DNA from: Vanilla planifolia
Lineage: Eukaryota > Streptophyta > Magnoliopsida > Asparagales > Orchidaceae
Assembly: GCA_023846275.1 (NCBI GenBank)
Contig: CM043869.1
Coordinates: 36,916,737-36,980,736 of the forward strand
Length of the DNA: 64,000 nt
Reading direction: 5' to 3'
Both the position numbers and the translations under genes were made by a program. Below are positions 37,401 to 50,510 of the stretch, piece after piece. The notes below the pieces were generated by a model that did not search any database, was not told where the DNA came from, and worked only from the letters and a program-made list of their open reading frames with translations. Position 1 is the stretch's first letter. Each line of letters opens with the position of its first letter.

Positions 37401-38624
37401 GTGGGACGAACATAGAATTCGTCTGTCGGCTGACGAATGCCTGTTTGACAGAGTTATGCACGTGCCATGGGGTCATGCTAAGGATATGGTTCTTCAGTCA
37501 CTCACCAAGTCAACCACGATCAACAATGGCAAATTGCATGCGCACCTGATCAACAGTGCTCGCAGCCTTTAGACGATAAGGCCTCTGCATGATTATAACC
37601 AATTTAAGTGGATATGGAGACTTAAGGTGGCTCCCAGGGTTCGTGTTGTCATCTGGCGCATCGTCTGGAATTCCCTGCCCTCGACGGCGTGGCTCGCGCG
37701 CAAGGGCCTGGCCAGTAGCTGCAATTTCCCGTGGGGCTGCCCCGTCGCCGAGACCCTTAGCCACTCCCTTTGGGATTGTCCGCATGCACAGGAGGTGTGG
37801 GGGTCGCAGCATGCATGGGATGCTGTTGCGGCGGTGTGCGGTGGCCCCTGTGATCGCAGCAGAGAGTTCTTTTTGCAGCGTTTTTGCTGCTATGGGGAGG
37901 TGGCTGGTCATAGTCGCAGTAGTAATATGCTGCACGTGGCTACAACTGCCACCACTCTTCACAATATTTGGGTGAACAGATGTGCTAGAAAACACAATGA
38001 GCCAACTATGAGCAACACTATGTTAATTCGCAAGGTTCATATGGATGTTACAATTGCGGATAAGCGACATAATGAGTATGCATCTAAGCTCAATGGGAAC
38101 CTCTCCAACTCGCCTGAGTTGACCGCAGCCCTACATTGGGTTCCCCCTCCCGCTGGATGGATATTGATTAATTGCGACGCCGCGGTTGGAAATGACATTG
38201 CTGGAGTGGGTATAGTAATTAGAGACCATATGGGCAGGCCCTTGTTGATTGTAGGCAAAAGATTCATTTCACAAGCTAGCGAGGCCATGGAGATTCTTGC
38301 TATCCTGGAGGCCCTTAATGTTGTGAGACACTCGTTCCCGAATTCTCCCGTTGTGGAAATCCAGACAGACTCTCAGATAGTTTACAGGAAACACAAACCA
38401 TGCTGAGGCACCCACCTTTGGGCGGGCATTTTCTTCCCGCACTCTCACACGCCACGCGTCTAAGTGCGTTGAGCATTGGCCACGTGCACCGAGAGGGAAA
38501 CTCTTATGCGGATTGGGTTGCACGTGCTGCTTGTACCTGCGAGTTTGCGTGGGAGTGGGGAATCCCCCTTCCTGAGCAACTTCTTAAACTTTTGTTATCT
38601 GACTTTTTGCTTAATCCTCCTTAG
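34500..38624 (+). pseudogene. LINE ORF2: endonuclease, reverse transcriptase, RNase H (inactive)
   Basis: It starts at ATG 34500 with MKIAIWNIRGI. Endonuclease hallmarks are present: VETRV, IIAGDFNLVMSQDE, and SDHCPLL. A TAG at 34773-34775 and frameshifts near 35.08, 35.62 and 35.73 kb break the frame. The reverse transcriptase is one open stretch, 35733-37139, with KNKAPGIDGITAEFLQ, LIPKKQGA, KIDMEQAYDKVKW and GLRQGCPLSPYLF. The usual YADD box reads LYPDYIMMYA near 36540-36570, so the second catalytic Asp is lost. After more breaks, a zinc-binding region (LWDCPHAQEVWG) and RNase H follow: INCDAA, EILAILEAL, IQTDSQIV, then after another shift HVHREGNSYADWVARA. Confidence 0.92.
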
Positions 38625-38640
38625 AGAACCCTTTGTATTG

Positions 38641-39193
38641 GCCTAGGCCATTTCATAAATTAGAACCCAATTTCAAAGAATCCAACAATGAATTTTCTCT
38701 TAATATTTTCACCACCCGTGTTATTGTGACCAATTCAAAGGGCTGTCATAACTGATTTAGATATAATACCAATTCATAAATAGCTTTTAAATGGCATACC
38801 ATCAAGTTAAGAAGGTTTATCTAACAAGTTATAGTCAACTTGCATGGATTTGACTTATGTTTTCTTAAAAGGATTTCATATCATGAGTGATACCCCTCAA
38901 TTGATAAGGTCAGATGATGAACCATAGAAACATATGAATTAGTCTTAAAATATTCATGCCTAGAGAGAGCCTTAGCAAATTAATGATTACCAAGAAATTG
39001 ATTTCCATGGATGAGGTTTGATCCAATCATGAGTTAAGAATGATTAAAAGCAAAATAATGTAATTCTAAGTAGGTCTCAAAATCAACAAATAAAGGAACA
39101 AAAACCTTTTGATTTTTGCCCTTTACTAGTTTTGCCTTCTATAGTAGCCGAGTGAGGGGATTTTGTCAATAAACCTCCCAAAATCACTGTCTA
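38641..39193. other. Non-coding DNA 3' of the LINE
   Basis: AT-rich with no gene recognised. If the promoter-like patch at 39.2-39.28 kb is real, this would be the leader of a minus-strand transcript, but it has no useful open frame. Confidence 0.4.
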
Positions 39194-39280
39194 TCGCAAA
39201 ACCCTAAACAGCATCGAGAACCCTTCAAGACAACGTTCAACAAAATAGTGAAGGCGGAAAGGTTTTGGGTATTTATAATC
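39194..39280 (-). promoter_or_regulatory. Promoter-like patch: TATA box and telo-box
   Basis: The minus strand carries TATAAAT at 39277-39271 and, about 65-80 nt downstream, TTTAGGGTTT (39207-39198), the telo-box word common in leaders of plant translation and growth genes. The first ATG after it opens a frame of only seven codons. No gene body was found downstream; it may be an orphan promoter or part of a decayed LTR. Confidence 0.35.
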
Positions 39281-41059
39281 CCAAATTTTTTTATTTATTT
39301 TATTTATTATATTTTTATTTATTAATATTTTAATATTATTTTTTCAAATAACTTCAAAAATTACTTAAAATTCAAATGGGGGAGTGAAAATTATGCGACA
39401 ATGACCAAAATTAGTTACAAAATTTGCCCTATTCGAAATTACACTCACATCTCAATTTCAACTATTTGATATTTATTTTGTCAAATGAGAAGCATCAAAT
39501 CATTACAATTTGGCACAAAGAGACAGACAGTTAAGGAACAAGTTCTATGCATGGATATCTAGTCTCCATTATTCAAGCATGACCTTGTAGCAATTATGAC
39601 TACACCTATTTGAGTTAACTTCACTAAGCTCTCTTTTCTCTATTAAGACCAAGTGGATATCACCCGCATTGCTACAACTCTTGGTGATTGTCTACTGATT
39701 GATGGCCCAACCACAAGTAAAAAGAGATCAGTTTTTGCGAGCATTTGCATCTGGATGAACTTTTCATATGACAAACCCATATTTTATTTGTTTAAGTGTT
39801 ATCCTTAATACTTGTATTTGATATTAATATATTAAAATTGATCTAAATAGAAATAAAAAATTATGATTTTATCACAAGCCAAAAAATATGTCTGATTAAG
39901 TAATCCAAAATTTTTTTTTAACATATTTTTAAACAAAGCACGTCAAGAGGAATCCATCAATATGTATATCGTGTTTTTCCAAGCTCAAATAAATTTATTA
40001 TATTTTTTGAAAGTAGTCAAAAAAAATTGATATTAATATGTTTTAATTAGAACCACAATCTCCACCCCACTCAAAGCCAGATAGAGGGAATTAAGGATTC
40101 ATCAACCTCTGAAACCGATTGTACAAGAGGGCTTAACAATTTCCAACTAGTCAATGTCCGACCAAGGAGAAAATGGTGCTTGGGGCATGATTGGATGAAT
40201 TCTTGCTTCACATACATCGATTGGAGTTTGTAGAACAGAAGTAAAGGTCGAAGGAGGATGCAATGAGGAAATCAGAAAGGAGAAGCTGTGGTTGAGGAAC
40301 AATTTTGATAGGAAAGCACTATGAGAGGCTTGTTTTAAGATAAAAACATTTTTCTAATATGGATTTTCAACAAAGGAAAGAGACGATGGAGTGGTGCTTC
40401 CAATGCGGCAAACAATAGCATAAGAGAGAGGAAGATTTGCACAAAAGGACTGCAAATTTCCTTTCTAGCTTTTAACAAAGAAAGTGTGCAACATTTAGAT
40501 TGTTAGATTTTCCAATGTCATGGTTTATTTCATATTACAAAATTATAGGTTTACTTCTTTTTAGGTTTATAACAAAAATAGGGGCAAGGGAAAACATTTC
40601 TAAAACCAGATCCTTGAAACATCTTGCTGTGAATTCATTGGTGTTGCATGTGTGAGAGGATATAAATAAGGTATGATTTGTTTGTGTATGAGTGTCAACA
40701 CTATCTTACAGCTAACTTCTAACAAGGCATAAGATTTAGACAAGTTATTGTGTAAGTAAAATAAGCCATTAGATAATAGTTGAAACAAATATATTATGAT
40801 CCCTACATATCATTTCAATTATGTAAGGGAAGGGCAAAAACAAACTAACAAAAAAGTCATGTCAAATGATCTAGGTAAATAAATTGAAATAATTGTTATA
40901 CAAGTAATTATTCTTTTATAATTTATGCATTGCATGAATCTGTACAAATAGTATGACATTATTGACTCATGTACACATCTTAAATAAATACATGTATAGC
41001 AAGCACTACATAGATAACAATATGAAATTTTGAAAATTGTGCATGTGAATAACAACACA

Positions 41060-41060
<1 letters not shown>
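39281..41060. other. Non-coding stretch, nothing recognised
   Basis: AT-rich, with poly-T/A runs near 39290-39350 and 39910. There are no coding or repeat hallmarks I can name. Confidence 0.4.
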
Positions 41061-41061
<1 letters not shown>

Positions 41062-41127
<66 letters not shown>

Positions 41128-41142
41128 GTGTGTGTGTATATT
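41062..41142. repeat. (AT)n microsatellite with a short (TG)n tail
   Basis: About 60 bp of uninterrupted AT dinucleotides are followed by a TGTGTGTGTG run. It is a likely polymorphic length marker. A minus-strand open frame across it is an artefact of the repeat (poly Tyr-Ile). Confidence 0.97.
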
Positions 41143-42359
41143 ATCATATGTGAACATAGTAAACAAAATAAAAATCAAAGTAAACAAAAAGGTAAAAAAG
41201 GAAGAAAGTCAAATAAACTTTATAAAAATTTTATGTGATGTGAGAAAGTGATAAAGAAGGAAATATATATGAAAGATTTCAAGCCTACTGGACATAATAT
41301 GAAAAGATATATGAGTGAATGATAAATAATTGTTTTCCTTATAAACTTATTCAATAGTGTTGTTATGTGATTAGGAGACCACTACTTACTGTGTGATCAG
41401 TCTGTATTTGGTACCACTAATATCGAATCTCATTGTTACAACTACCTATTGTGCAATTAAGGGTTGTTGCTTACTATATAACCTAGTGGTCATCGCTTGT
41501 TATGTGATACAGTAGTTGAGTTCTAGAGAAAGATGATACGATATGAGTCAATTGATGTGTAATCTGGTAACCACTGCTTGCTATGTGATCTACAAATTGA
41601 TATGATAAGATACTAGCTAAGATGAGATAAGAATCATGAGGATAAAAATAATATAAAGTGTTATGAAAACAATATCTTGAAACTAAGATAAAAAATAAGC
41701 ATTATTGCATGTTGACATAAATGATAATGATATGCATATACATCAATAATATATTATGAAATTTTTTATAGTATTGCAGAAACATGATTACCCTTGATTG
41801 TTTTTTAAACACAAAGCATTTATCATAGTGTTTTAGGACCATATTACCTTGCTCATTATATTTATATTACTTTACATGTTTTGTTTAGTTATCAACTCAT
41901 CTGTTGAGTTTATTATGCTCACTCTCCTACTTGTACTATAAGGCATAACACAAGTACTCATCAAGCAGGAGAACTTAGTAATGTAAGAGTTAAGTCCCTA
42001 AAGTGTAGGATTAAAGTACTTTTGGATTGTAAATATCTATAATGTTGACTCATATATTATATGCATAGTTTTGTTAAAGATTTCTATATTTGTGCAGTGT
42101 TCTGTCATTTTGTTGTTGATATATAATGCAAGTTTATGCATTGTGATTCGGTATGTTGAGTTTTAGTTAAGGATAAATGTAATACTTATTTGTTTTAAAA
42201 ATTATTATGAAATGATATTGTATATAAAAGAGAAAAAAGTATTATTTTAAGGGACTCTACATTTGATTCCTAAAATTTAGAACTTTTTTAGTCAAATTTT
42301 AAAAAAGGATGATTTATAGATGATTAGAAGTCAATTTTAATCACCATTTCTCGTATGAT
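41143..42359. other. Non-coding stretch with short repeated phrases
   Basis: Between 41340 and 41600 similar phrases occur several times in the same orientation: variants of GTGATTAGGAGACCACTACTT, CTTACTGTGTGATCAG and GGTCATCGCTTGTTATGTGAT. This points to an old, diverged tandem repeat with a unit of about 50-90 bp. No gene was recognised. Confidence 0.45.
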
Positions 42360-45300
42360 CAGATAGTTACTATCCACGAACTGCTTTTAAACTCTGATTT
42401 TCGTGATATTAAAGCTATTAAGGATGACATTAAACTGTACTGTCAAGCATAGCATGACATTTCACATCCCCATAAATCTAGATTGTGGTTAGAGGGCCCT
42501 CTTGGGCATACACATCAATATTCGGAATACAAAGGGTTGCCCATCATTTGTTTCACTTGTCGCCATGAAAGACAAAACACAAGTGCTTGCCAATTGGTTC
42601 ATGTTGTTATGGATGGCTCGAGTGTGCAATGGGAGGAAGTGGAGTTTGCTAAGGTAAAGCTGATATCTAAAATTGCATTCAACCTACTTGAGGCCTTGGA
42701 GGAGAACATGCATATGATGTTTAGCGACTCAATCCTTGAACGATGTTGCACCTAGGTGCAGATGAGCCATTTGGAGCAGTGCAGCAATTGTAAGTAGAAG
42801 TTATAAGCACATTGAGGAGGTGCAAAAGGGGCATATTGCTCTACAAAATCCATCACAAGGGATGGCACATGTGGTTCTTAGTCCACAAAAGACACTGACT
42901 TCAACTTCGCATGCAAAGGCCAAAGCTCTTGTGCCTATGGAGATGAGGCTTATTGTGGCTAACACACAAGGGGGGATCCCTTGTGAGTGTTGGAACTGCG
43001 TTTGGGTGTGCCCAGACGAATGGTCTGGACAAGGGCAAATAGCCACTGCAATCTAACATTACCGTTGTGTTGGCTATTTCAAGTGCATCATTTGTGAGCC
43101 AACCTTAATTTAGTATCCAAAATAAGATGAGATTGATTGTATGACTTCAAAGAATTGGAGTCACGAATTAAATGATCCAAGGCCATATGTGCAAGAAACG
43201 TTGAGGAATAGGAGAAATCAATCACTCGGGGAGGTAATGCCCCTTCTCATTCTACTTTATGATTATAACTCTGTAGTGGAATATCCGAGGGATGACATCT
43301 ACCCCTCGAAGATTCACCTGCAGAAAGTATCATATTTTTCTAGTAGCATTGTTAGAAACAAGATTCTTATCCTTCTCATTTCATGATGTGAACTAGCTTT
43401 TAAGGACAAACTGGGTCATCTAATAGAACCCTCAGAGGGTAAATCTGGTGACATTATTATATTATGGCATAGTTTTCTCAAGGTCTACATTTATAGTCAT
43501 GTCAAGCAAGCTATTATTCTTGAGATTGATACAATAGGTCATTCATCTTAGATTTTCTATTTGGTTTATGCATCAAAGTACTTTGTTATTCAAAGGGATA
43601 CATGGAACATCATCTTTCAAACCATTGATAAGCAGCTCTCCACTGTTATTGCTGGTGATTTCCATGTCCTCTCTTCTCAAAATGAGAAGGCAAGGCATTT
43701 CACTTCACCATCGAATGAATTCTCACAATTCGTCAATGCAATTGAGTTTATGTGATATGAGTTTTTCCGGTAGCCTTTACATTCAGTGCATCAATAAACC
43801 TGACTCGACTTATCATTCTGAGAGACTGAATAAAGTGTTCCTTAATCTGTTGGCACTTTAGTCTTTCTAAGATACTACTATGCATCACTTGACATGCATT
43901 GGTCCATACTATTATCCTTTAATAATTCAGTTTTTGCATATAGAGTTCCATCCTTTTAACAACTGCCTAAAATTTGAGAATATCTAGCTCACTAAGCCTG
44001 ATACTAACATGGTGTTCGTAGCCTAGAAGAGGCATGCCAAGGGGAGATCTCCCTCTAAACTCTGTACTAAGTTTTCCATACCTCTTCATACCCTCAACAC
44101 GTGGGTAAGCAAGGGTTTGATAAGTCTTTTGAATATACTCAGAAGCTTGAGCAAGAGATTTCTGACTTACAATGTAAGAAAATGCAGAGGTAGCATCTTC
44201 AGGCTGACGAGCAGCTAGTACATTTTGATCTTATTACACAGAATCACAATTGCCTTGCAAGAGTAGAGATCAAATGGTGCCATCATGCCAAATCTAGCTG
44301 GGCCCAACTGGGCAACCTTAATAGTTGTTTTTTTCATGCTGCTACCATGGCAAGACATTAGAAGAATCATATTCATAGGCTTACCTATTTGGAAGGAATC
44401 ATAAAGACCTCCCAAAAAAAAAATTATGAGATATTGCTTGACTTCTTTTTGTCAAAAGTGGACCACTTCGTAGCATCTCATCTCTCCTATGGACATCTTA
44501 ACATTGTGGAAGAGACTAGACCCTAATCCAACGACTATGCTAGCTGCCCCCATTACCTCTACTAAGATTCAAAGCATTATCTGACCATTAGGTTCTAATC
44601 AAGCCTCGAGCATTAATGGCATTACAACTTCCTTTTAGAATGGCTTTTAAGAAATACAAAGACGAAAGTGTTGAGGGTAATTGAGGAGGTTTTCACCACT
44701 GCACATATGCTAACCCAGTGACAGGACACTCTAGGGATGCTTACTCACAAAGTGCTTCTTCTCCTAGTCAATTTCAGCCCATTAGCTTATGTAATGCTAT
44801 CTATAACATGTTGGTATAGGTTCTGGTTTCTAGACTTTAGCACACCCTAAAAATCTTATTGCCCCTAAAAAAGGAACTTTTGTGAGTAGCCAATCCATAT
44901 CAAATAATGTTATATTGGTCCAAGATATCGATCATCGACCATCTACCTCTTATCTGATAGAGGGCCTCGTGACTATTAAAGCAGACATAAAGCAAGCTAA
45001 CGATTATATCCATTGGTATTTTCTTACCATCGTATAGGATTTCCATGTATTTGGTGTACATGGATTCAAGCATGCATTTTCGAACCTAAGTTTGGTGTTC
45101 TCTACAATGGCAAGCACTTTCCTTGGATCATTGGCTCGTATAGACTTTATCAAGGATGCACCTTATTCCCTTACCTTTTCATCATCTGTTTGGAATACCT
45201 CTCACTTCAAATCCATCACTGTCAAGCCCAAGGGGCCGATCTTCGTCTTCTTATTTGCAAGATTTTCGCCACTATTTCCCACCTTCTATACACGAGTGAG

Positions 45301-46700
45301 CGATGTGCTCCTTTATGGTCTTACTACCTCATCAACTGTTTCTACTTTCCAGGATATCCTATACTCTCATGGGGCTGTAGCCAGACAATAGGACCAAGCA
45401 TTCACAGACTTTGGGAGTGGCACAAAGCTTATGTTGCTCATGATACACAATGATTTGTGGCTCAAAAGAACTCCTTATGGATAAGCACTATGAAGGCTAG
45501 GTATAAGAATCACTTTCCCATGTTTCACACCCATTATGATGACTCTGTCATTTAAGACTACTTTGCATTGCTATTGACCTAGCGTGACATAGTATTATCT
45601 GATTTATTGATTATAACTCTAACTTCTCGACTTCTAATAATTGGATTAGGCCAAGTGCACTGGACAAGTTGCCAACATTTATCAATATGGACTTGGAGTT
45701 GCCACGAACTCCTACAGGATTCTTTGATGCATCAATTAACTGGGAGAGGGATAGTATCAAAACCCATTTTGGGCGTGAATTAGCTTGTCAGGTCATTTGC
45801 AACCATTAAGCACCATAAGGCACAAGTGAGTGCCAGGTGTGGAGTAACACAGAGACAACACAAAGCCAAACTATGCAGCATTTTACAAATCATTCCTAAA
45901 CTAGGATACTATGCACTTGTGTAGCCACACATTCCGGCTTGTCTCTAGCACCTTTGTTATGGCACTCTTCCGACACGCAATTGTCTCATTGCGCACACGT
46001 TGGGATCTAATTTGAGCTACTCGTAAGGCTACTACTATGATGAAATTGTCAAGTGTTTCTTGACCTATTGTGCAACAAGTTCTATCCTCACTTCTTCAGT
46101 GGTATGCCCTGAAGCTTCACATTACTTCTTTAAAATTTTATGCATTGCATGCAACAACACACACATAAGGACCATCAACATATGCTTTCAGTTATTGTAG
46201 CTACCTCTATGTATTACCTCTGATACAACAGGAATTGTAAGCTCCACTCCATACCTTTCATGGGTCCTTCAACATTAATTCGCCATATCATCCAATCTTC
46301 AAGGCACCTAATCTCACTCCCACATCTAGATTGCTAAGACCACCTAACCCATGCTGGCCCTTTTATCTCATCTTCTCAATGGCTTCTCCTATGCTAGATC
46401 AAAATCAACTATAATGAAGTTTCTACACTAGGATTGGCATTATGATTCGGGATTCTAAGAATCACCTACTTCTTTCTTTTGGTAGGGGTGAATTTTCAGT
46501 TGCAAAAACAATGCTCAAAGTTTAGGGAGGACGGGCGAGGGGGGTTTGCAAGCTTCTTTGAGAATTCAGTATTTTGTGAAGTACTAGATAACTGAGGTCC
46601 ATAGAGAAGGAAATGGTGTTACTAATTGGTCGTTGCACCATTTATCTGATGACAACAAAATCATTGCATTATTTTTACTAATCTTTTTCCTAAATATTTT
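42360..46700 (+). mobile_element. Second, older LINE relic (same type and strand)
   Basis: The order of LINE parts is still readable despite heavy decay. A zinc-knuckle segment, GLPIICFTCRHERQNTSACQ, lies near 42530-42590. Endonuclease wording LSTVIAGDFHVLSSQNEKA lies near 43640-43700. RT wording follows: PISLCNAIYNMLV near 44770, FGVLYNGKHFPWIIGS near 45090 and GCTLFPYLFIICLEYLS near 45160. An RNase H end, EVHREGNGVTNWS, is at about 46590-46630. Stops and shifts break every domain. It aligns with the same landmarks of the 32-38 kb LINE, but the wording differs widely, so it is an older insertion or another subfamily. Confidence 0.85.
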
Positions 46701-49680
46701 CATATCATGCATCTCAAGATCGAATAAGATTTCTAATAGAGAGCTTAATTGTTAACTTATGAAACAATCCACAAGTGAAGACATATCAATGAGTGACTTA
46801 TGATTGGCTTAACTTTTAAATCATGGAATCATTTGTTTCAACACTTGATAAAGTGGTTGTCCAACAATCATCTTTTATGCTTTATCATGAGTTAGAATTG
46901 TTAAACCTATCACTTGATATTTATATGATACATAAGATTGCATTTAACCCACTCATGTATGATTCTCATATCTATTCACTTTCACATGAGTCAAAAACTG
47001 AGAAATCCCAAGGTTTAAAAATTAAATTAATCTTAAGTTAAATATGAAATCAATAAGAATGAAAAAATGACTAAATTAAGTGAGAAATTATCACTATCGT
47101 ACAATAAGACTAGTATCTCATAGAATTAGACAAAAGAGTCCTACATCACATAAAATGGTATAGTTGCTTGTATAGTTGCTTGTATAGTTGCTTTATACTC
47201 ATTTGAGTAAGGTCAGCCCTTACCTAGTTGTGACAAATAAAGAATGGAATTTGTATAGGTTATAACCCCAACTAGCAAAGACAAAAACTTGAGTGGTCGT
47301 TTACATTTACCCCACTTAATTACGATAAAATAAGAGTGGGTTATAATATAAGCCTAACCATTTGACCAATAGTAATGCACACCCGAATTTGGATCAAGCA
47401 ACCTAAAAATAACATCATGTTATTTACTTTAATCGTACTCACATACAGAAACTTGCAAAAATAAACTATATTTTTTAAAGCTTGTTTTTAATAAGAATTA
47501 AGATAAACAAGAGTTAATATTGCAAGTCCATTGAGTTGTTTGGATTAGCTTGAGAAATTATTTGAATTATTGAAATTGACTTAAATTTTGAATTTACACA
47601 ATTCAACCCTCTTCTTATAGACATCGCTCTTCCTAAATTTTCAACAATAACTATCTATATGAACCACCTTAAAGCTAATTAGTATAAAACTTATGCCACA
47701 TTTTCTAAAAACATATAACATGATACAAGAACAAAAAGAGAATGAAGGAATGAAGAAATTTGGAAATATTTTAAAAAGTATTAGAGAATAGAAAGTAGCA
47801 ACATCACATTCTCAAGAAAATCGACATAATGGATCTTAAGCCTGACAGGTGGCAAGAGATGAGGTTAATAGTAGAATTTAAGGCTGAAGGAAAAACATCG
47901 AGTGGAATTTATTGGGCTCAACAAAGAAGGAAGTAGGAAGAAAATATTGGAAGCAAGCCCAAAGAGGTCTCCAACAAAATTTGAAAGCTAGAAATTAGAA
48001 ATAGAGCTAAAAAGCATGCAAAAGAAAGAGGTCTTCCATTTTCCAATAGCAAGAGTGAGAGTTGGGATAACAAACACATGAAAGAGCAGGGTCTTCTCTT
48101 TTTTACTATTAAGATTGTATTATGCAAATAGACCAACTAACATTTTTTTTATTAAAGCCAAAGAAATTATGTTTTTTCCATTCAAACAAATAGGTTGTAT
48201 TAGGTACGGATGCTTCGTAGCATTAGTCTTTGTTGAATTTTATCTCAACATTGATTATCCAAATTTTGAATTTAAGATATAATTCATTAAGAAAAATAAA
48301 GAACTTAATAATTGGATATTTGCATTTCAAGTTGTCACACCTAATAACTTGGTATATCTTTGGTCAAATAAGTTATAAAATATATTAAAGCTTAAGTATT
48401 AACTTAAATATTAGTTGCTTAAGATCAACCATTATTTAGAATATCCTATAGCGAAAAACAATAGTGTCTCAAAACCTTTAACATGGTGCAATATAGCTAT
48501 TGCTAAAGATATTCACATGTGTAAGATTTGCATTAAGGAAATGAAACACTGCTTTGGAAAAATAATACAATGACAAAAAAAGGATGTGCATGGTAAAGAT
48601 CATGACCGTTTCAACCTTTACATCAAAGATCAAAATGGTACTTCTTTTTCCCATCAACTTCAAAGACAATTTAGACTCACAAACTTCATATTTGGAGCAT
48701 CATTATAATATTATCATCACTACACACTAGCGATCATCAACATTCATTCAGAGATGAAGGGATATGTAATCTTATAAAATATTTTGGCTTTTCTTTATAA
48801 ATCTTCTTCAATAGAGAAAAATTTGGAAGTTTCTTTATGAAGATTCGAGTGTTGTTTAAGATTTCTGACAAAAGTTCTTTACGCTCTATATTTAACTCTA
48901 ATACAATGACTTCTTTGCAAAGTTTCTATTTTTAGCCCAAACTGATTCATTTCAGCTATTTAAAATCAATCATGGGCAAAACCAATCAGAAACTAGCCAA
49001 AAAGCTAGATTTTAGCCAAGTTAGTAGCTTCGCTTGAAACGCAAACTTTTGATTGGCTACAGCTAAGAATTGTCTAAAACAAGTCAAAATCAATGCCATC
49101 ATCAACTATTTATTTTTTATTTTTCTAAAATACCTAACTTTGCACTACCAATCAATTAAACTAATTTTGAGGTTGGCGATCAAGTTTATAACCATTCACA
49201 GACCTAGTATAACCTACCAATTCAAGCTTATAATCTACTTCAAGTTTCATGTCAAAATATAATAAATAAATATACCAGTCATATTTCAAGCAAAAAAAAG
49301 TGCTTTAATTAATTAAAAAATGTTCTTCATGTTTGTTAATTTTTTTAAATTTAAATTAAATTAAAAATTAATTGGAACCAAAACTACAAAAACTAAAACT
49401 TAAAGAACATGAAGAAAAACAAAACTTAAAACCTTTATTTCTTTTAATGGATTGTCCTTTTCTTCTCGAATGGGTGACAACTTAATTGTGGCCAAAATAA
49501 TAAATCTTAGTGTTTGTTTTTGCATAGTAGATCTCTTCATGTTACAATTTTGTCATTGGTTGTATTTGATTCTATTGACAGTATCATGCAAAGTACCTAT
49601 TTTCATGTAAACAATCTACTTGCCTTAAGAGTCTTCATATACACATATACAGAGGTGAATCAGTTTGTTAAATTGAGTTT
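46701..49680. other. Non-coding stretch, nothing recognised
   Basis: AT-rich. The phrase at 47.60-47.63 kb (AATTCAACCC, then CTTCTTATAGACATCGCT) matches wording at about 2.52-2.55 kb and may be a copia LTR edge. A three-fold repeat of TATAGTTGCTTG lies at 47160-47195. Short open frames show no domain. Confidence 0.4.
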
Positions 49681-49689
49681 GTTTAATGA

Positions 49690-50510
49690 GGCTTACAAAA
49701 AAAAAGCAGATACAAGGACCATGCCTTGGGTTAGCCCTTGCCGTCAACAAAAAAGATTTTGAAAAAAACCTGCAATTGCCTCCCAGAATTCTTTCAGTAA
49801 GCAAAGCCAGAGAACAAAAAACAAGTCTAGTGGCACACAGCAAAAAGCTAGAGCAAAACAAAGTCTATCTTGCAGTCACGGGCAACGAGAAGAACATAAA
49901 TAGTCCAGAATTAACAGATATGACTATACATTTATCATCACTACAGCCTAACAATTTTCGTAGAGGAAGAAGACCAGTATCAACCATTAACAAAGAGGTG
50001 TGTAGCAGGAAATCATGATACTAGTTTTGACTTTCTGCAAGACAACTGTTTCCATAAGCATGTGACCCGCCGATATCCTTAAATACGAATGGCGACTCAA
50101 GTTAAAAGAAAAAGGATTAGTAATTAATGCAATAAATGGCACCCTGGAAGGAAGTACGAAACAAGAGAGGCAACGAATCGACATCGAGTGGATGAAGAGA
50201 TTACCTGTAATGCCTAACAACACAAACTAGGTTTTTGAAGAAGATTACCAAAGAAATTGTGAGCAGATTTGAAGGAAACAAACTACGGTAAGACAACGTA
50301 AAACCTAGCAGCATATAAGACTACAAGATGGAACGAAGCTTAGTTTTACCTTGAAGTCGTCGGGTGCTCCACTTCATTGGCGTCCATCGACAGGAGGAAA
50401 CCACGATAACGGCCAATGAGAGGCTCTTTGCTGTAGTCTGCGAGAAAGTGAACTACGCCAGAAAAATGCTCGACCTTCGGCCTGGTAATGTTGGCTCCCG
50501 ATCGATTTTC
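49690..50510 (-). other. Possible small minus-strand gene, only the first exon plausible
   Basis: A GC-richer island at 50340-50510 contrasts with its surroundings. On the minus strand an ATG at 50384 opens MDANEVEHPTTSR and meets a good donor, AG|GTAAAA, near 50347. A pyrimidine-rich acceptor near 50200 (CTTCCTTCCAG) would continue the frame as VPFIALITNPFSFNLS and on to a stop near 49987, for about 64 residues in all. I do not recognise the product. It could also be the leader of a non-coding RNA, or exon 1 of a gene whose later exons I missed. Confidence 0.3.

Larger units (their letters stand above)
32100..38640 (+). mobile_element. LINE retrotransposon (plant L1 type with RNase H), nearly full length but inactive
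   Basis: This 6.5-kb element is GC-richer than its surroundings and encodes the plant L1 layout in order: ORF1 with a nucleic-acid-binding domain and CCHC zinc knuckle, then ORF2 with APE endonuclease, reverse transcriptase, a zinc-binding region after the RT, and RNase H. Frameshifts and stops occur in both ORFs, and the RT active site is altered. I saw no poly(A) tail at the 3' end and no certain target-site duplication. The edges are therefore approximate; 3' of about 38640 the DNA becomes AT-rich again. Confidence 0.92.

Noticed and set aside
40819-41187. Minus-strand frame of 122 codons
   Set aside because: Its middle is poly Tyr-Ile from the (AT)n tract; nothing else is gene-like.
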